From NCBI RefSeq assembly GCF_012273655.1, contig NZ_JAAWWP010000022.1:36145-100144 (forward strand): DNA of 64,000 bases, read 5' to 3'. Shown here one piece after another: positions 1 to 8,504 of the stretch. This stretch comes from Streptomyces physcomitrii. Its GTDB lineage: Bacteria; Actinomycetota; Actinomycetes; Streptomycetales; Streptomycetaceae. The position numbers and the translations under genes are program-made. The notes below the pieces were generated by a model. That model was not told the DNA's origin. It did not search any database and saw nothing but the letters and a program-made list of their open reading frames with translations. Positions within the stretch are counted from its first letter, which is position 1; every line of letters begins with the position of its first letter.

Positions 1-511
1 GGGCACCCGCGAGGGCGTCGCCCACCTCCTCGGCAAAGGACACCGGCGCATCGGCTTCATCGGCGACATCCCGCCGAAGCTCTACACCCGCCGCGAACGC
101 CTCGCCGGTTACCGCGACGCCCTGGTGCATGCGCAACTCCCCTACGACAAAGCCTTGGTGGTGGGTACGCACGACGAGGCGGGGGCGGCCGAGGCGGTAC
201 GGCGGCTGCTCGCCCTGCCCGAACCGCCGACCGCGCTCTTCGCGGCCAACAACATCGTCGCCCTCGGCGCCGTCGGCGAACTCGCCCGCACCGGCCGCGC
301 CCACGACGTGGCGCTGGTCGCCTTCGACGATCTGCCGCTCGCCGGAGTCCTCGACCCCGGCCTGACCGTGGTCGCCCAGAACCCCGCCGAACTCGGCCGC
401 GCCGCCGCCCGCACGGCCCTGGCCCGGCTGGACGGGGACCGGTCGCGGGCCCGGACGGTGACGGTGGGGACGGAGCTGGTGGCGCGCGGGTCGGGGGAGC
501 TGGGGGTGTGA
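1..511 (+). CDS. LacI-family transcriptional regulator, C-terminal part
   Basis: The reading frame is open from base 2 and ends at the TGA at 509-511, so the N-terminal HTH and half of the sensor domain lie outside the window. The visible part starts GTREGVAHLLGKGHRRIGFIGD, the usual beta-strand region of the periplasmic-binding-protein-like sensor domain of LacI/GalR regulators. It continues through a segment ending in LFAANNIVALGAV and VALVAFDDLPLAG, typical of the second lobe. These proteins bind a sugar or similar small effector and repress nearby uptake or catabolic genes. The ligand cannot be read from this fragment. It converges on the LuxR gene that ends at 549, with only 37 bp between them. 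Confidence 0.85.
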   Translation, partial: GTREGVAHLLGKGHRRIGFIGDIPPKLYTRRERLAGYRDALVHAQLPYDKALVVGTHDEAGAAEAVRRLLALPEPPTALFAANNIVALGAVGELARTGRAHDVALVAFDDLPLAGVLDPGLTVVAQNPAELGRAAARTALARLDGDRSRARTVTVGTELVARGSGELGV

Positions 512-548
512 GCCGGGGGCGGAGGGTGGTGCCGCGTTCTGCCGCCCC

Positions 549-3500
549 TCAGCCGCCCTCGCCGAACAACCCCAGCCGATGCGCCACCGCCGCCGCCTCT
601 CCCCGCCCGGAGACCTCCAACTTCGCCAGGATGTGGGAGACATGGACGCTGGCCGTCTTCGGGGAGATGAAGAGTTCCTCGGCGATCTGGCGGTTGCTGC
701 GGCCCCGGGTGACCAGGCGCAGGACGTCGCGTTCGCGGCCGGTGAGGCCCAACTCCGCGGCGGCGTCGGCCGGTTCCGGTGCCTTCGGTCCGTGCAGGCC
801 GACCCGGGCGCGCTGGGCGAGCCGGGCCACCTGCTCGGCGAGCGGCCGCGCCTTCAGATGCTCGGCCACCGCCTTCGCCTGCCGCAGCAGGACGACGGCC
901 TCACCGCGTACATCACTCCGTACGTCACTCCGCCCTTCCTCACTCCGTACGTCGCTCCGCTCCTCCTCCCGAACTCCCCCGCGCTCCTCACCCCCGCCCG
1001 ACAGCAGGGCCTCCGCGAGGCGGAGGCGGACGCGGGCGAGGTCGTAGGGGCGCTCCAAGGGGGCGAGTGCCGACTCCGTCTCGCGCCAGGCGGCGGGGTC
1101 CGACCGGCCCTCAGCGCGCAGGAGTTCGGCGCGCAGCCAGTGGGAGTAGGCCTCCCAGACCGGTACCCCGGTGGTCAGCCGCTTCGCCGCCGCGCGCAGC
1201 AGGTCGAGGGCCTCGGCCCGGCCGGGGGCGGAGAGGGCGAGGTGCCGGGCCTCGGCCTCCGCGGTGGCGGCGGCGAGCAGCAGCGGCCAGGCGTAGCGCT
1301 GGGTGCCCGGCGGGAATCCGGTCTCGACGGCACCGGCCACCTCGGCGCGGGCGTCGAGCAGGCGGCCCTGACCGGCCGCGAGCAGCAGGGCAAGGCGGGC
1401 CAGCGGGAGCGAGTTCTGCGGCATGGGGTCGAGGCCGCCGAAGCGGGTACGGGATTCCGCCAGTCGGCGGGCGGTCTCCTCCTCCTCGCCCCGGGCGGCG
1501 GCGAGCAGGCCGAGGCGCAGGGCGCCCATGCCGCCGGGTTTGGCGCCCTGGCCGCCGTGCTCGGTGCGTTCGGCGGCGGCGGTCGCCTCCTCCCAACGGC
1601 CCAGTGTGGTCAGGGATTCGGCGAGGTTGCCCCAGAGCCAGGCCGCCGACTCCTGGAGCCCGTAGCGCCGGGCGAGCACGATGCCCTCCTCGACGACCGC
1701 GACCGCCTCCCGGGAGCGGCCGAGGCCTTCGAGCACCGAGGCGAGGTTCACATGGCTGCGGCCGAGCAGGAAGGTGAGCCCGCGGGTGGCGACGGCCTCC
1801 CGTACCGCCTCCATCTCGGCGAGTCCGCGCGCCACGTCCCCGGCGTCGGCGAGCAGGCCGCCGAGGGTGAGGCGGGCGCTCAGCTCGATGTCCCAGGCGC
1901 CGACCATGCGGGCGTACTCGACGGCCCGTTCGGCGTCGGCCAGGGACTCGGGGCCGGGGGTGTGCAGCATGGTCCAGGTGGCGGCGTGGGCGAGCACCTC
2001 GGCGTGCACCTCGGAGGGGGGCTGCCCGCGGACGAGTTCCTGGGCGCTGGCGAGTTCGGCCCGGCCGTCGCCGCGGCCCTGGCTCTGCACCAGGCGGGAG
2101 CGCTGGACCCAGAACCAGGCGGCGCGCAGCGGATCGGGGTCCGCTTCGAGGAGCCGCAGCGCGCGCTTGGTGATCTTCATCGCGCGCTCCCGCTCCCCGC
2201 AGAGGCGCCCGGCGACCGCGGCCTCCGCCATCAGGTCGAGGAAGCTCAGCGGGGCGGCGGCCGGGTCGCGGTCGCCGACCGGGTAGGCCTCCGCGTGGTC
2301 CAGCGGCCGCAGCCCGGCGCGGGCGGTCTCCGGGGCCTGGTCCCACAGCTCCATCGCCCGTTCCAGGAGGCTCAGTTGCTCGGCGTAGGCGTGCCGCCTG
2401 CGGGCGGCGGCGGAGGCGTCGAGGACGGCGGGCAGGGCCTTGGCCGGTTCGTGGGCGTGGTACCAGTAGCTGGCGAGGCGGGTGGCGCGCTCCTCGGCCG
2501 GTACGAGGTGGGGTTCGGCCTGAAGGGCGTGCGCGTAGCGGCGGTTGAGGCGGGCCCGCTCGCCGGGCAGCAGGTCGTCGCTGACCGCCTCGCGCACCAG
2601 GGAGTGGCGGAAGCGGTAGCCGTCGCCCTCCGGCGCGGGGAGCAGGACATGGGCGCCGACCGCGCCGCGCAGCGCCTCGATGAGGGCGTCCTCGCCGAGC
2701 CCGGCGACCGCGGCGAGCAGCCGGTACTCGACGGTGGAGCCGCCCTCGGCGACGATCCGCACCACCCGCTGGCCCTCCTCGGGCAGCGACTCCACCCGGA
2801 CCAGGAGCAGATCGCGCAGCGAGTCGGTGAGCCCGGTGCACTGCCCGGACCGTACGGTGCCCGCGAGTTCCTCGACGAAGAAGGCGTTGCCGTCGCTGCG
2901 CGCGAACACCTCGTCCACCAGGGCCTCTTCGGGCTCGGCGGCGAGGATCCCGGCGAGCTGGCGGGAGACCTCGGGCGGGCTGAAGCGGGGCAGTTCGACC
3001 CGGGTGACGGTGCGCAGCCGGTCGAGTTCGGCGAGCAGGGGGCGCAGCGGGTGGCGGCGGTGCAGGTCGTCGGAGCGGTAGCTGCCGAGGAGGACGAGGC
3101 GGCCGCGGGCGGGGGTGCGGAAGAGGTAGGCGAGCAGGTGCCGGGTGGAGGCGTCGGCCCAGTGCAGGTCCTCCAGGGCGAGGACGAGGGTGCGCTCGGC
3201 GGCGAGGCGTTCCAGGAGGCGCAGGGTGAGTTCGAAGAGCCGGGCGGTGCCGTCCTCCTCGTAGCGGCCCCCGGGGCTCTCGCCCAACTCCGGGAGCAGC
3301 CGGGCGAGTTCGGCTTCCTGTCCGGCGACGGCGGCGGTGAACCCGGCGGGCAGCCGGCGGCGCAGGGCGCGCAGCGCGGTCGAGAAGGGCGCGAAGGGCA
3401 GCCCCTCGGCGCCGATCTCCACACAGCCGCCGACCACGAACTCGGCGCCCGCCTCCCGTACTCCGGCGCCGAACTCCTCCAGGAGGCGGCTCTTGCCGAC

Positions 3501-3719
3501 CCCCGCCTCCCCGCCGAGCAGCAGCGCCTGGGGCTCCCCGGTACCGGCCCGGGCGAGCGCCTCGCGCAGCGTGCCGAGCTCCTCCTCGCGACCGACGAAA
3601 ACCGGACTGACCGACCTGTTCTCCACGCCGTCGAGCATCGCACAGCGGGCACCGGCGGCCCGGTCGGACCGGGCCCCGACCGGCTCGGGGCCCGGCTCGG
3701 GAAGCCCCTCTCCGCTCAC
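549..3719 (-). CDS. Large ATP-binding LuxR-family (LAL) transcriptional regulator
   Basis: This 1056-residue protein has the LAL/MalT layout. An N-terminal P-loop ATPase carries Walker A GGEAGVGKS (about residues 68-76) and a Walker B-like LALEDLHWAD. A long helical TPR-like middle follows, and the last ~65 residues are a LuxR HTH (LTGRERDVLRLV, SNRQIAEELFISPKTASVHV). LAL proteins are ATP-dependent activators, often of secondary metabolism or sugar use, but no target is identifiable here. The GTG start overlaps the stop of the upstream gene (GTGA at 3716-3719), which suggests translational coupling; an internal ATG 27 residues in (MLDGVEN) is the alternative. About residues 905-935 are a charged repeat (RSDVRSEEGRSDVRSDVRG) encoded by direct repeats at about 905-962, probably a slippage-derived linker between the TPR region and the HTH. 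Confidence 0.9.
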   Translation of the reverse strand: MSGEGLPEPGPEPVGARSDRAAGARCAMLDGVENRSVSPVFVGREEELGTLREALARAGTGEPQALLLGGEAGVGKSRLLEEFGAGVREAGAEFVVGGCVEIGAEGLPFAPFSTALRALRRRLPAGFTAAVAGQEAELARLLPELGESPGGRYEEDGTARLFELTLRLLERLAAERTLVLALEDLHWADASTRHLLAYLFRTPARGRLVLLGSYRSDDLHRRHPLRPLLAELDRLRTVTRVELPRFSPPEVSRQLAGILAAEPEEALVDEVFARSDGNAFFVEELAGTVRSGQCTGLTDSLRDLLLVRVESLPEEGQRVVRIVAEGGSTVEYRLLAAVAGLGEDALIEALRGAVGAHVLLPAPEGDGYRFRHSLVREAVSDDLLPGERARLNRRYAHALQAEPHLVPAEERATRLASYWYHAHEPAKALPAVLDASAAARRRHAYAEQLSLLERAMELWDQAPETARAGLRPLDHAEAYPVGDRDPAAAPLSFLDLMAEAAVAGRLCGERERAMKITKRALRLLEADPDPLRAAWFWVQRSRLVQSQGRGDGRAELASAQELVRGQPPSEVHAEVLAHAATWTMLHTPGPESLADAERAVEYARMVGAWDIELSARLTLGGLLADAGDVARGLAEMEAVREAVATRGLTFLLGRSHVNLASVLEGLGRSREAVAVVEEGIVLARRYGLQESAAWLWGNLAESLTTLGRWEEATAAAERTEHGGQGAKPGGMGALRLGLLAAARGEEEETARRLAESRTRFGGLDPMPQNSLPLARLALLLAAGQGRLLDARAEVAGAVETGFPPGTQRYAWPLLLAAATAEAEARHLALSAPGRAEALDLLRAAAKRLTTGVPVWEAYSHWLRAELLRAEGRSDPAAWRETESALAPLERPYDLARVRLRLAEALLSGGGEERGGVREEERSDVRSEEGRSDVRSDVRGEAVVLLRQAKAVAEHLKARPLAEQVARLAQRARVGLHGPKAPEPADAAAELGLTGRERDVLRLVTRGRSNRQIAEELFISPKTASVHVSHILAKLEVSGRGEAAAVAHRLGLFGEGG

Positions 3720-3925
3720 GCCGTACGGCCGAACCAGGACCGGTGGGGCTGCCGCCTCACCTGCCCTCCGCTCTCCCGGCCGGCACTGCGGGCGGCGGCG
3801 CGCCCCGCGGTGCGGCGGGCGGTGCGGGCCGCGCGCAGCTGCCGGTCGCGGGCGGCCTCCGCCGCCAGTTCGGCGTGGCGCAGCCGGTGCATCTCGTAGG
3901 CGAACATCCGGTCGTAGGCGGACAT
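3716..3925 (-). CDS. Small basic hypothetical protein upstream of the LAL regulator
   Basis: This 69-residue protein starts MSAYDRMFAYEMHRLRHAEL and is rich in Arg and Ala, with a long amphipathic basic helix and a C-terminal HRSWFGRTA. The ATG at 3923-3925 is preceded by a GGGGAAG ribosome-binding site, so it is preferred over longer starts that run into low-complexity DNA. Its stop overlaps the GTG of the LAL regulator by 4 bp, so the two are probably one translationally coupled operon. I recognise no functional domain. A small basic protein made with a regulator could bind DNA or the regulator itself, but that is a guess. Confidence 0.65.
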   Translation of the reverse strand: MSAYDRMFAYEMHRLRHAELAAEAARDRQLRAARTARRTAGRAAARSAGRESGGQVRRQPHRSWFGRTA

Positions 3926-4188
3926 CTTCTTCCCCTGTCTTCGCAGCGGGCCGCGGAGCGGCGGTCCGGGGCCGGGGCCCCGGCTCACCCGCCGAGGGGG
4001 CGGGCGCTCTTCCGCGAGGTGATGCCTCAAGACTTCCGGGACAGGCCCCCGGGCCGCATCGGGAGGCTGCCGCATCTTGCCGGGGCGCGGGGCCTCAGAG
4101 CCCCGCGCGGGGGGCCTTAGGTCCTCCCCTCCTCCGACACGTTCGCCGTCACTCTGCGCCACGACCCCGCGGGGGCTGTTCTCGCCGC

Positions 4189-4248
4189 GCAGGGCAGGGA
4201 CGCGCAGGGCCAGGATGCGCAGGGCAAGGACGCGTAGGGCCAGGGTGC
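4189..4248. repeat. Four 15-bp tandem repeats (minisatellite)
   Basis: Four consecutive 15-bp units of the form GCAGGGCNAGGAYGC start at 4189, 4204, 4219 and 4234. They lie in the 458-bp stretch between the small basic gene (5' end 3925) and the DUF4190 gene (3' end 4384). I see no convincing gene there; the minus-strand reading gives a proline/cysteine/alanine pentapeptide repeat without family features. The repeat is probably a slippage product. Confidence 0.75.
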
Positions 4249-4383
4249 GATGGGCCGGGAGAAGCCGTCCTTCGAGGGGTACTCACTCCGCGCCTTCGGT
4301 GGGCGCGGCCGGGGCCGGGGCCGACTCACCCGTACCGCGCGGTCGCGCCCCGGGCGCGGGCGGCCCGGGGCGGGTGCGGGGGG

Positions 4384-4662
4384 TCACCCCACGGCGACCC
4401 ATCCCGCGGTGCCGTTCACCGCGAGGAGTACGCCGATGATCACCAGGTCGGCGATGCCGAGACCGAGGCCGAGCCAGGCGCGGAAGCGGCGCGGGGTGTT
4501 GCGCCGGAGGGCGATGACCGCGAGCGCGATGGCGATCGGGCCGAGGACGAGGTTCAGGACCAGCAGGCCGACGAGTCCGAGGACGAAGGAGGCGACGGCC
4601 ATGCCGGAGGTGTCGGCGCGGCCGGTCCGCCGGGTGGGCTCCCCGGTCAGGCGCGCGCTCAT
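4384..4662 (-). CDS. DUF4190 small membrane protein (copy 1)
   Basis: This 92-residue protein has a short polar N-terminus and then two hydrophobic helices (about residues 22-48 and 64-83). The family motif reads GMAVASFVLGLVGLLVLNLVLGPIAIALA in pieces, as in actinobacterial DUF4190 proteins. Its function is not known. The ATG overlaps the stop of the preceding small membrane protein gene (ATGA at 4659-4662), so the two are coupled. A clear paralogue in the same gene arrangement lies at 32884-33162, which shares the MAVASFVLGL core and the RRRAxLGLGLGxADL segment. Confidence 0.85.
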   Translation of the reverse strand: MSARLTGEPTRRTGRADTSGMAVASFVLGLVGLLVLNLVLGPIAIALAVIALRRNTPRRFRAWLGLGLGIADLVIIGVLLAVNGTAGWVAVG

Positions 4663-4826
4663 CGGACCTCACCCACCCGGGTACGGCGGCGGCGCTCCTT
4701 GACGGTGAACACCGCCAGCCACACCACGATGACCGCGCCGAGGCCGAGGGCCACCGGCAGCGGCAGGTAGGAGGCCGCCCCCAGCACGACCAGGAGTACC
4801 AGCAGGGCGACTACGAGGAAGAGCAT
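4659..4826 (-). CDS. Tiny membrane protein (copy 1 of a paired cassette)
   Basis: This 55-residue protein begins MLFLVVALLVLLVVLG, has two membrane helices, and ends in a basic tail (KERRRRTRVGEVR). The ATG at 4824-4826 follows a near-perfect AAGGAGG Shine-Dalgarno, which fixes the start against the longer upstream reading frame. It overlaps the DUF4190 gene by 4 bp. A paralogue with the same start (MLFLVAAL) and the WLAVFT motif precedes the second DUF4190 gene at 33245-33445. Function unknown; a small scaffold or envelope protein acting with the DUF4190 partner is an inference from the conserved pairing. Confidence 0.75.
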   Translation of the reverse strand: MLFLVVALLVLLVVLGAASYLPLPVALGLGAVIVVWLAVFTVKERRRRTRVGEVR

Positions 4827-5008
4827 GCTCAACGCCTCCTTGGCGTACGGATGAAGCACCACCGGGCAGTCGTGCGCGCCGCGGGGCACTGGATCGTGTA
4901 CTACCGAGTAACCCGATTCCGCCGAGGTATGCGCGCGGTCCGGTGGAGCGGGGGCGGAGCGGGCGGGACGGGGGCGGTAGGGGCGGCCTCCGGTCCCCGG
5001 CCGCGCGC

Positions 5009-5055
5009 GCCGGGACACCGGGCCGGGAGGCCGAGCCGGGACACCGGGCCGGGAG
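5009..5055. repeat. 21-bp direct repeat, two copies
   Basis: The sequence GCCGGGACACCGGGCCGGGAG occurs exactly at 5009-5029 and again at 5035-5055, a 26-bp period. It lies in the 404-bp intergenic stretch 4827-5230, upstream of the tiny membrane-protein gene. Apart from this repeat and the terminator at 5125-5154 I see no gene in that stretch. Confidence 0.8.
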
Positions 5056-5124
5056 CGGAGCAGCCGCCGGCACCCGTACCGCTACCGGCCCGCCCCGGCA
5101 GCCCGTACCGGTCCGGCACAGCAA

Positions 5125-5154
5125 ACGGCCCGGTCTGGTGTCAGACCGGGCCGT
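5125..5154 (-). terminator. Strong intrinsic terminator hairpin
   Basis: A perfect 13-bp stem (ACGGCCCGGTCTG and its complement) surrounds a GTGT loop. It lies about 75 bp downstream of the stop of the membrane-protein gene at 5231, in the right place to end that transcript. As usual in Streptomyces there is no long U-tract. Confidence 0.8.
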
Positions 5155-5230
5155 GGGGGACGGGGGTGGGCGGCGGCTCCCTGCGGAGGCCGGTTCGCCG
5201 TGGGGGTGTGCGGGCGGGGCGGCCGCCGGC

Positions 5231-5878
5231 TCAGGGTGCCGAGGGCAGCGAGAGCAGGACGTCCGTGTACTTCAGGACGGCGAGCAGCAGGCCGATCACG
5301 CCGAGGACGACGCCGCCCCAGGCCACGGACCGGATCCAGACCGCCGGGGCCGGGCGCGGGACACCGAAGGCCGGGCGGGCGAGCACCACGGCGCCGATGA
5401 CCAGGGCCACGAGCGCGAAGATCCCGCCGACCAGGGCGGTGGCCTCCCAGGAGTCGCCGTAGACCGCCTGGATCTGGTCGGCGGCGCTGGCCTCCTGCGA
5501 GGTCTTGATCTGGCCCTTGAGGTTGGCGCGGGCGGAGGCGACGGTGCCGAGCCAGCCGCCGGTCAGCGAGACGACGCCGAGCGCGGCCGAGACCACGGCC
5601 CCGGCGCCGAGGCCGACACCGGCACCGGCCGGCTCGGGCTCCGCCTCGACGATCTCCTCGCCCACGACGGTCTCCTCGACGACCGCCTCGTCCTCGGCGG
5701 GCTTCTTGCCGAGGTCGGCCGGGGCGGCGGCCTTCTCCTCGGCGGGGGCCGCCTCCTCCTTGCCCTTGGCGCCCTCCTCACGGGCGGCCGGCACCTTGTC
5801 CTCCTTCGCCCCGGCCTCGGCGACCGCCGTGGCCGCCGCCTCGTCCTTCTCGGCTGTGTTCTCGTTCGTGGTTCCCAT
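5231..5878 (-). CDS. Membrane protein with acidic Ala/Glu-rich N-terminal domain
   Basis: This 215-residue protein starts at the ATG at 5876-5878 (MGTTNENTAEKDEAA). About 90 residues of Glu/Ala/Lys-rich, probably disordered cytoplasmic sequence come first. Then come hydrophobic segments around residues 95-115 and 150-170 and a last one ending LGVIGLLLAVLKYTDVLL. The organisation (disordered charged region plus DUF4190-like hydrophobic helices) is common among small Streptomyces membrane proteins of unknown role. It stands alone: a terminator follows it, and the MMPL gene upstream ends 124 bp away. Confidence 0.7.
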   Translation of the reverse strand: MGTTNENTAEKDEAAATAVAEAGAKEDKVPAAREEGAKGKEEAAPAEEKAAAPADLGKKPAEDEAVVEETVVGEEIVEAEPEPAGAGVGLGAGAVVSAALGVVSLTGGWLGTVASARANLKGQIKTSQEASAADQIQAVYGDSWEATALVGGIFALVALVIGAVVLARPAFGVPRPAPAVWIRSVAWGGVVLGVIGLLLAVLKYTDVLLSLPSAP

Positions 5879-6002
5879 GCGGCGCACGGTACGGAGGGAG
5901 TCTGAGAAGTTCCTTAATATCGGCCCCCGAAGTTTCACCGGGCCTTCCGCTTACGGCGTCCCAAGGCCCCGCGAAGACCTCACGGGCCCCGGCGCGTCGC
6001 CG

Positions 6003-8246
6003 TCACCGCCGCTCGACGAGCCCGCTCTGCGCGTACGAGTCCACGGGAGCGCCCTCCGCCGCCGGTACGGATCCGGTGGGCCGGACGGCGCCCGCGCGGC
6101 ACTCGGGCGGTTCGATGCTGATCCGCGGCAGCAGCCGGTCCAGGCTTCTGGGCAGCCACCAGTTGGCGCCGCCGAGCAGGTGCATCAGGGCGGGGACGAG
6201 CAGGGTGCGCAGCACGAAGGCGTCCAGGGCGACGGCCGCGGCGAGGCCGATGCCGAACATCGCGATGACCCGGTCCCCGCTGAGCACGAAGGCGAGGAAG
6301 ACCGAGATCATGATCACCGCGGCGGAGTTGATGACCCGGCCGGTCTCGGCGAGGCCGACGCGTACCGCCCGCCGGTTGTCGCCGGTCTCCAGCCACTCCT
6401 CGTACATCCTGCTGACCAGGAAGACCTGGTAGTCCATGGAGAGTCCGAAGAGGACCGAGACCATGATCACCGGGAGGAAGGGCTCGATGGGCCCCGCGCC
6501 GCCCAGGCCGAGCAGTCCGGCGCCCCAGCCGAACTGGAAGACCGCCACCACGACGCCGAAGGCCGCCGAGACCGCGGCGACGTTCATCGCCGCCGCCTTC
6601 AGCGGGATGCCGACCGAGCGGAAGGCGAGCAGGAGCAGCAGGCAGCCGAAGCCGATGACCACCCCGACGAACAGCGGCAGCTTGCCGAGGATGACGTCCG
6701 CGAAGTCGTCGTAGCTCGCCGTCACCCCGCCCACGTGCACATCGAGCGAGGTGTCGGCCTCCACCCGCGGCAGCACATGAGCGCGCAGCCGGTCCACCAG
6801 CGCGCTGGTCTCGGCGGACTGCGGCGCGGTCCCCGGCAGCACCGTCACATAGCCCGCGTCACCCGCCGCGTTGTACGTCACCGGGCTCACCGAGCCGACG
6901 CCCGGGGTCGCTTCGAGGGCGCCGCCGAGGTTGTCCAGGGCGAGCCGGTCGTCGCCGCCGTCGACCCGGGTGACCAGGGTGAGCGGGCCGTTGACGCCGG
7001 GGCCGAAGCCCTCGGCGAGCAGGTCGTAGGCCTTGCGGGTGGTGGCGCCCGCGGGGTCGTTGCCCTGGTCGGAGGTGCCCAGGTGCAGGGCGAGGGTGGG
7101 CAGCGAGAGCACCGCCATGACGGCCATGGCCAGCGCGCCGAGCAGCTTCGGCCGCTTCTCCACGAAGGCGGACCAGCGGGCGGCGAGTCCGGTCGGCAGC
7201 TCGGGCCGCGGCCCCTCCTCGGCGAGCCTGCGGCGCTCGCGGCGGCTGAGGGCCCGCATGCCGAGGAAGGAGAGCAGCGCGGGCAGCAGGGTCACCGAGG
7301 CGGCCACGGTCAGGAGCACGGTGAGGCAGGCCGCCATCGCCACCCCGTTGAGGAAACCGAGGCGGAGGATGAGCATCCCGAGCAGGGCGACGCAGACGGT
7401 GGCGCCCGCGAAGACGACCGCCCGCCCGGTGGTGGCCACCGCCCGGGTGGCCGCCTCGGCGACCGGCAGCCCGCGTTTGAGGCCGCGCCGGTGCCGGGTG
7501 ACGAGGAAGAGCGCGTAGTCGATGCCGACCCCGAGGCCGATGAGCAGCCCGAGCATCGGCGCGAAGTCCGCGACGGTCATCAGATGGCCGAGCAGTTCGA
7601 TCCCGGCGTACGCGGTGCCGACGCCGACCAGCGCCGTGGCGATCGGCAGCAGCGAGGCGGACAGCGAACCGAAGGCGAGGAAGAGCACGACCGCGGCGAC
7701 CCCGACCCCGACGAACTCGGCGAGATGCCCGCCCCGCTCCTCGGTCAGCCCGACCGCGCTGCCGCCCAGCTCCACCTGGAGCCCCTCGGTGCGCGCCGCC
7801 GCCGCGGCGTCCACCACGGCCTGCGCCTCGGACCTGTCCAGCTCGCCCACCGGGGAGTCGAAGGTGACCAGCGCGTACGCGGTGCGGCTGTCGGCGCTGA
7901 CCTGCCCCGCCCCGCGCTCCCCGTAGGGGCTGGTCACCGAGGCGACCCGGTCCTGCGCGGCGACCCGCTCCAGGGTCCGCGTCATCGCCTGCTCGACGTC
8001 GGCGTCCCGGACACTGGCGCCCCGCGGGGTGTGCCAGACCAGGGTGTCGCCGTCCCCGCCGAGCCCCGCGAAGCTCTCGTCCAGCAACCGGGTGGCCCGC
8101 CCGGACTCGGTCCCCGGCACCTCGTAGTCGTTGGAGTACGCGGATCCGGTGAGGGCCGCCGCCGCGGCGGTACCGCCGAGCGCGAGAAGCCACAGCAGTA
8201 CGACGACGAGTCGGTGCCTGACGCACCACCGGGCGAGTGCTGCCAC
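6003..8246 (-). CDS. MMPL-family (RND superfamily) membrane transporter
   Basis: This 747-residue protein has one N-terminal helix (RLVVVLLWLLALGGT), a large extracytoplasmic loop, then a block of five to six helices. The N-half blocks carry GIDYALFLVTRHR and the C-half GLSMDYQVFLVSRMYEEW, the paired motifs of MMPL/RND proteins. Such proteins export lipids, drugs or cell-surface precursors using the proton gradient. The GTG at 8244-8246 is chosen because AGGGAG lies about 9 bp before it and the hydrophobic start follows directly; the upstream in-frame sequence is not protein-like. An array of inverted half-sites at 8357-8402 upstream suggests control by a dimeric repressor that is not encoded next to it. 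Confidence 0.9.
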   Translation of the reverse strand: MAALARWCVRHRLVVVLLWLLALGGTAAAAALTGSAYSNDYEVPGTESGRATRLLDESFAGLGGDGDTLVWHTPRGASVRDADVEQAMTRTLERVAAQDRVASVTSPYGERGAGQVSADSRTAYALVTFDSPVGELDRSEAQAVVDAAAAARTEGLQVELGGSAVGLTEERGGHLAEFVGVGVAAVVLFLAFGSLSASLLPIATALVGVGTAYAGIELLGHLMTVADFAPMLGLLIGLGVGIDYALFLVTRHRRGLKRGLPVAEAATRAVATTGRAVVFAGATVCVALLGMLILRLGFLNGVAMAACLTVLLTVAASVTLLPALLSFLGMRALSRRERRRLAEEGPRPELPTGLAARWSAFVEKRPKLLGALAMAVMAVLSLPTLALHLGTSDQGNDPAGATTRKAYDLLAEGFGPGVNGPLTLVTRVDGGDDRLALDNLGGALEATPGVGSVSPVTYNAAGDAGYVTVLPGTAPQSAETSALVDRLRAHVLPRVEADTSLDVHVGGVTASYDDFADVILGKLPLFVGVVIGFGCLLLLLAFRSVGIPLKAAAMNVAAVSAAFGVVVAVFQFGWGAGLLGLGGAGPIEPFLPVIMVSVLFGLSMDYQVFLVSRMYEEWLETGDNRRAVRVGLAETGRVINSAAVIMISVFLAFVLSGDRVIAMFGIGLAAAVALDAFVLRTLLVPALMHLLGGANWWLPRSLDRLLPRISIEPPECRAGAVRPTGSVPAAEGAPVDSYAQSGLVERR

Positions 8247-8356
8247 GGATCGGCTCCCTGTTGTGCTTCGAGGTCGTCGACGGGAGCAGCACGGTGGCGG
8301 TGGTCGACCGCGAGCCGCGCATTGTCCGGAACATGCCTGAAAGCCCCGGAATACCC

Positions 8357-8402
8357 GCAAGAGTAGGAGAACAGCCGGGGCATACTCTTGCAGGAACAAG
8401 AG
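8357..8402. promoter_or_regulatory. Operator-like array of inverted half-sites upstream of the MMPL gene
   Basis: GCAAGAGTA at 8357-8365 is the exact complement of TACTCTTGC at 8383-8391 (17-bp spacer). The second half-site also forms CTCTTG-6-CAAGAG with 8397-8402. Three half-sites so close together, about 110-160 bp before the MMPL start, look like binding sites for a MarR- or TetR-type dimer. No such regulator lies next to it. Confidence 0.55.
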
Positions 8403-8504
8403 ATCATTTGCCCGTTTGGTGGGGTTGCTCACAGAGTGGGCACATCGGGTGGGCGCGGGCCCGGACTCCGGCCGCCAGCGCTCCTCGGGCCTCCCTGAGG
8501 CCTC

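Noticed and set aside
579..3899. 1106-codon open frame on the plus strand opposite the LAL regulator
   Set aside because: High GC leaves the antisense frame open; no domain, RBS or biased amino-acid pattern of a real protein, and the minus frame has clear ATPase and LuxR motifs.
4117..4329. 70-codon minus-strand frame with a PCASL/PCASW repeat
   Set aside because: It only translates the 15-bp minisatellite; no RBS or family features.
5505..8366. 953-codon plus-strand frame across the MMPL gene
   Set aside because: Antisense to a well-supported transporter; sequence is low-complexity Arg/Gly/Glu without domains.
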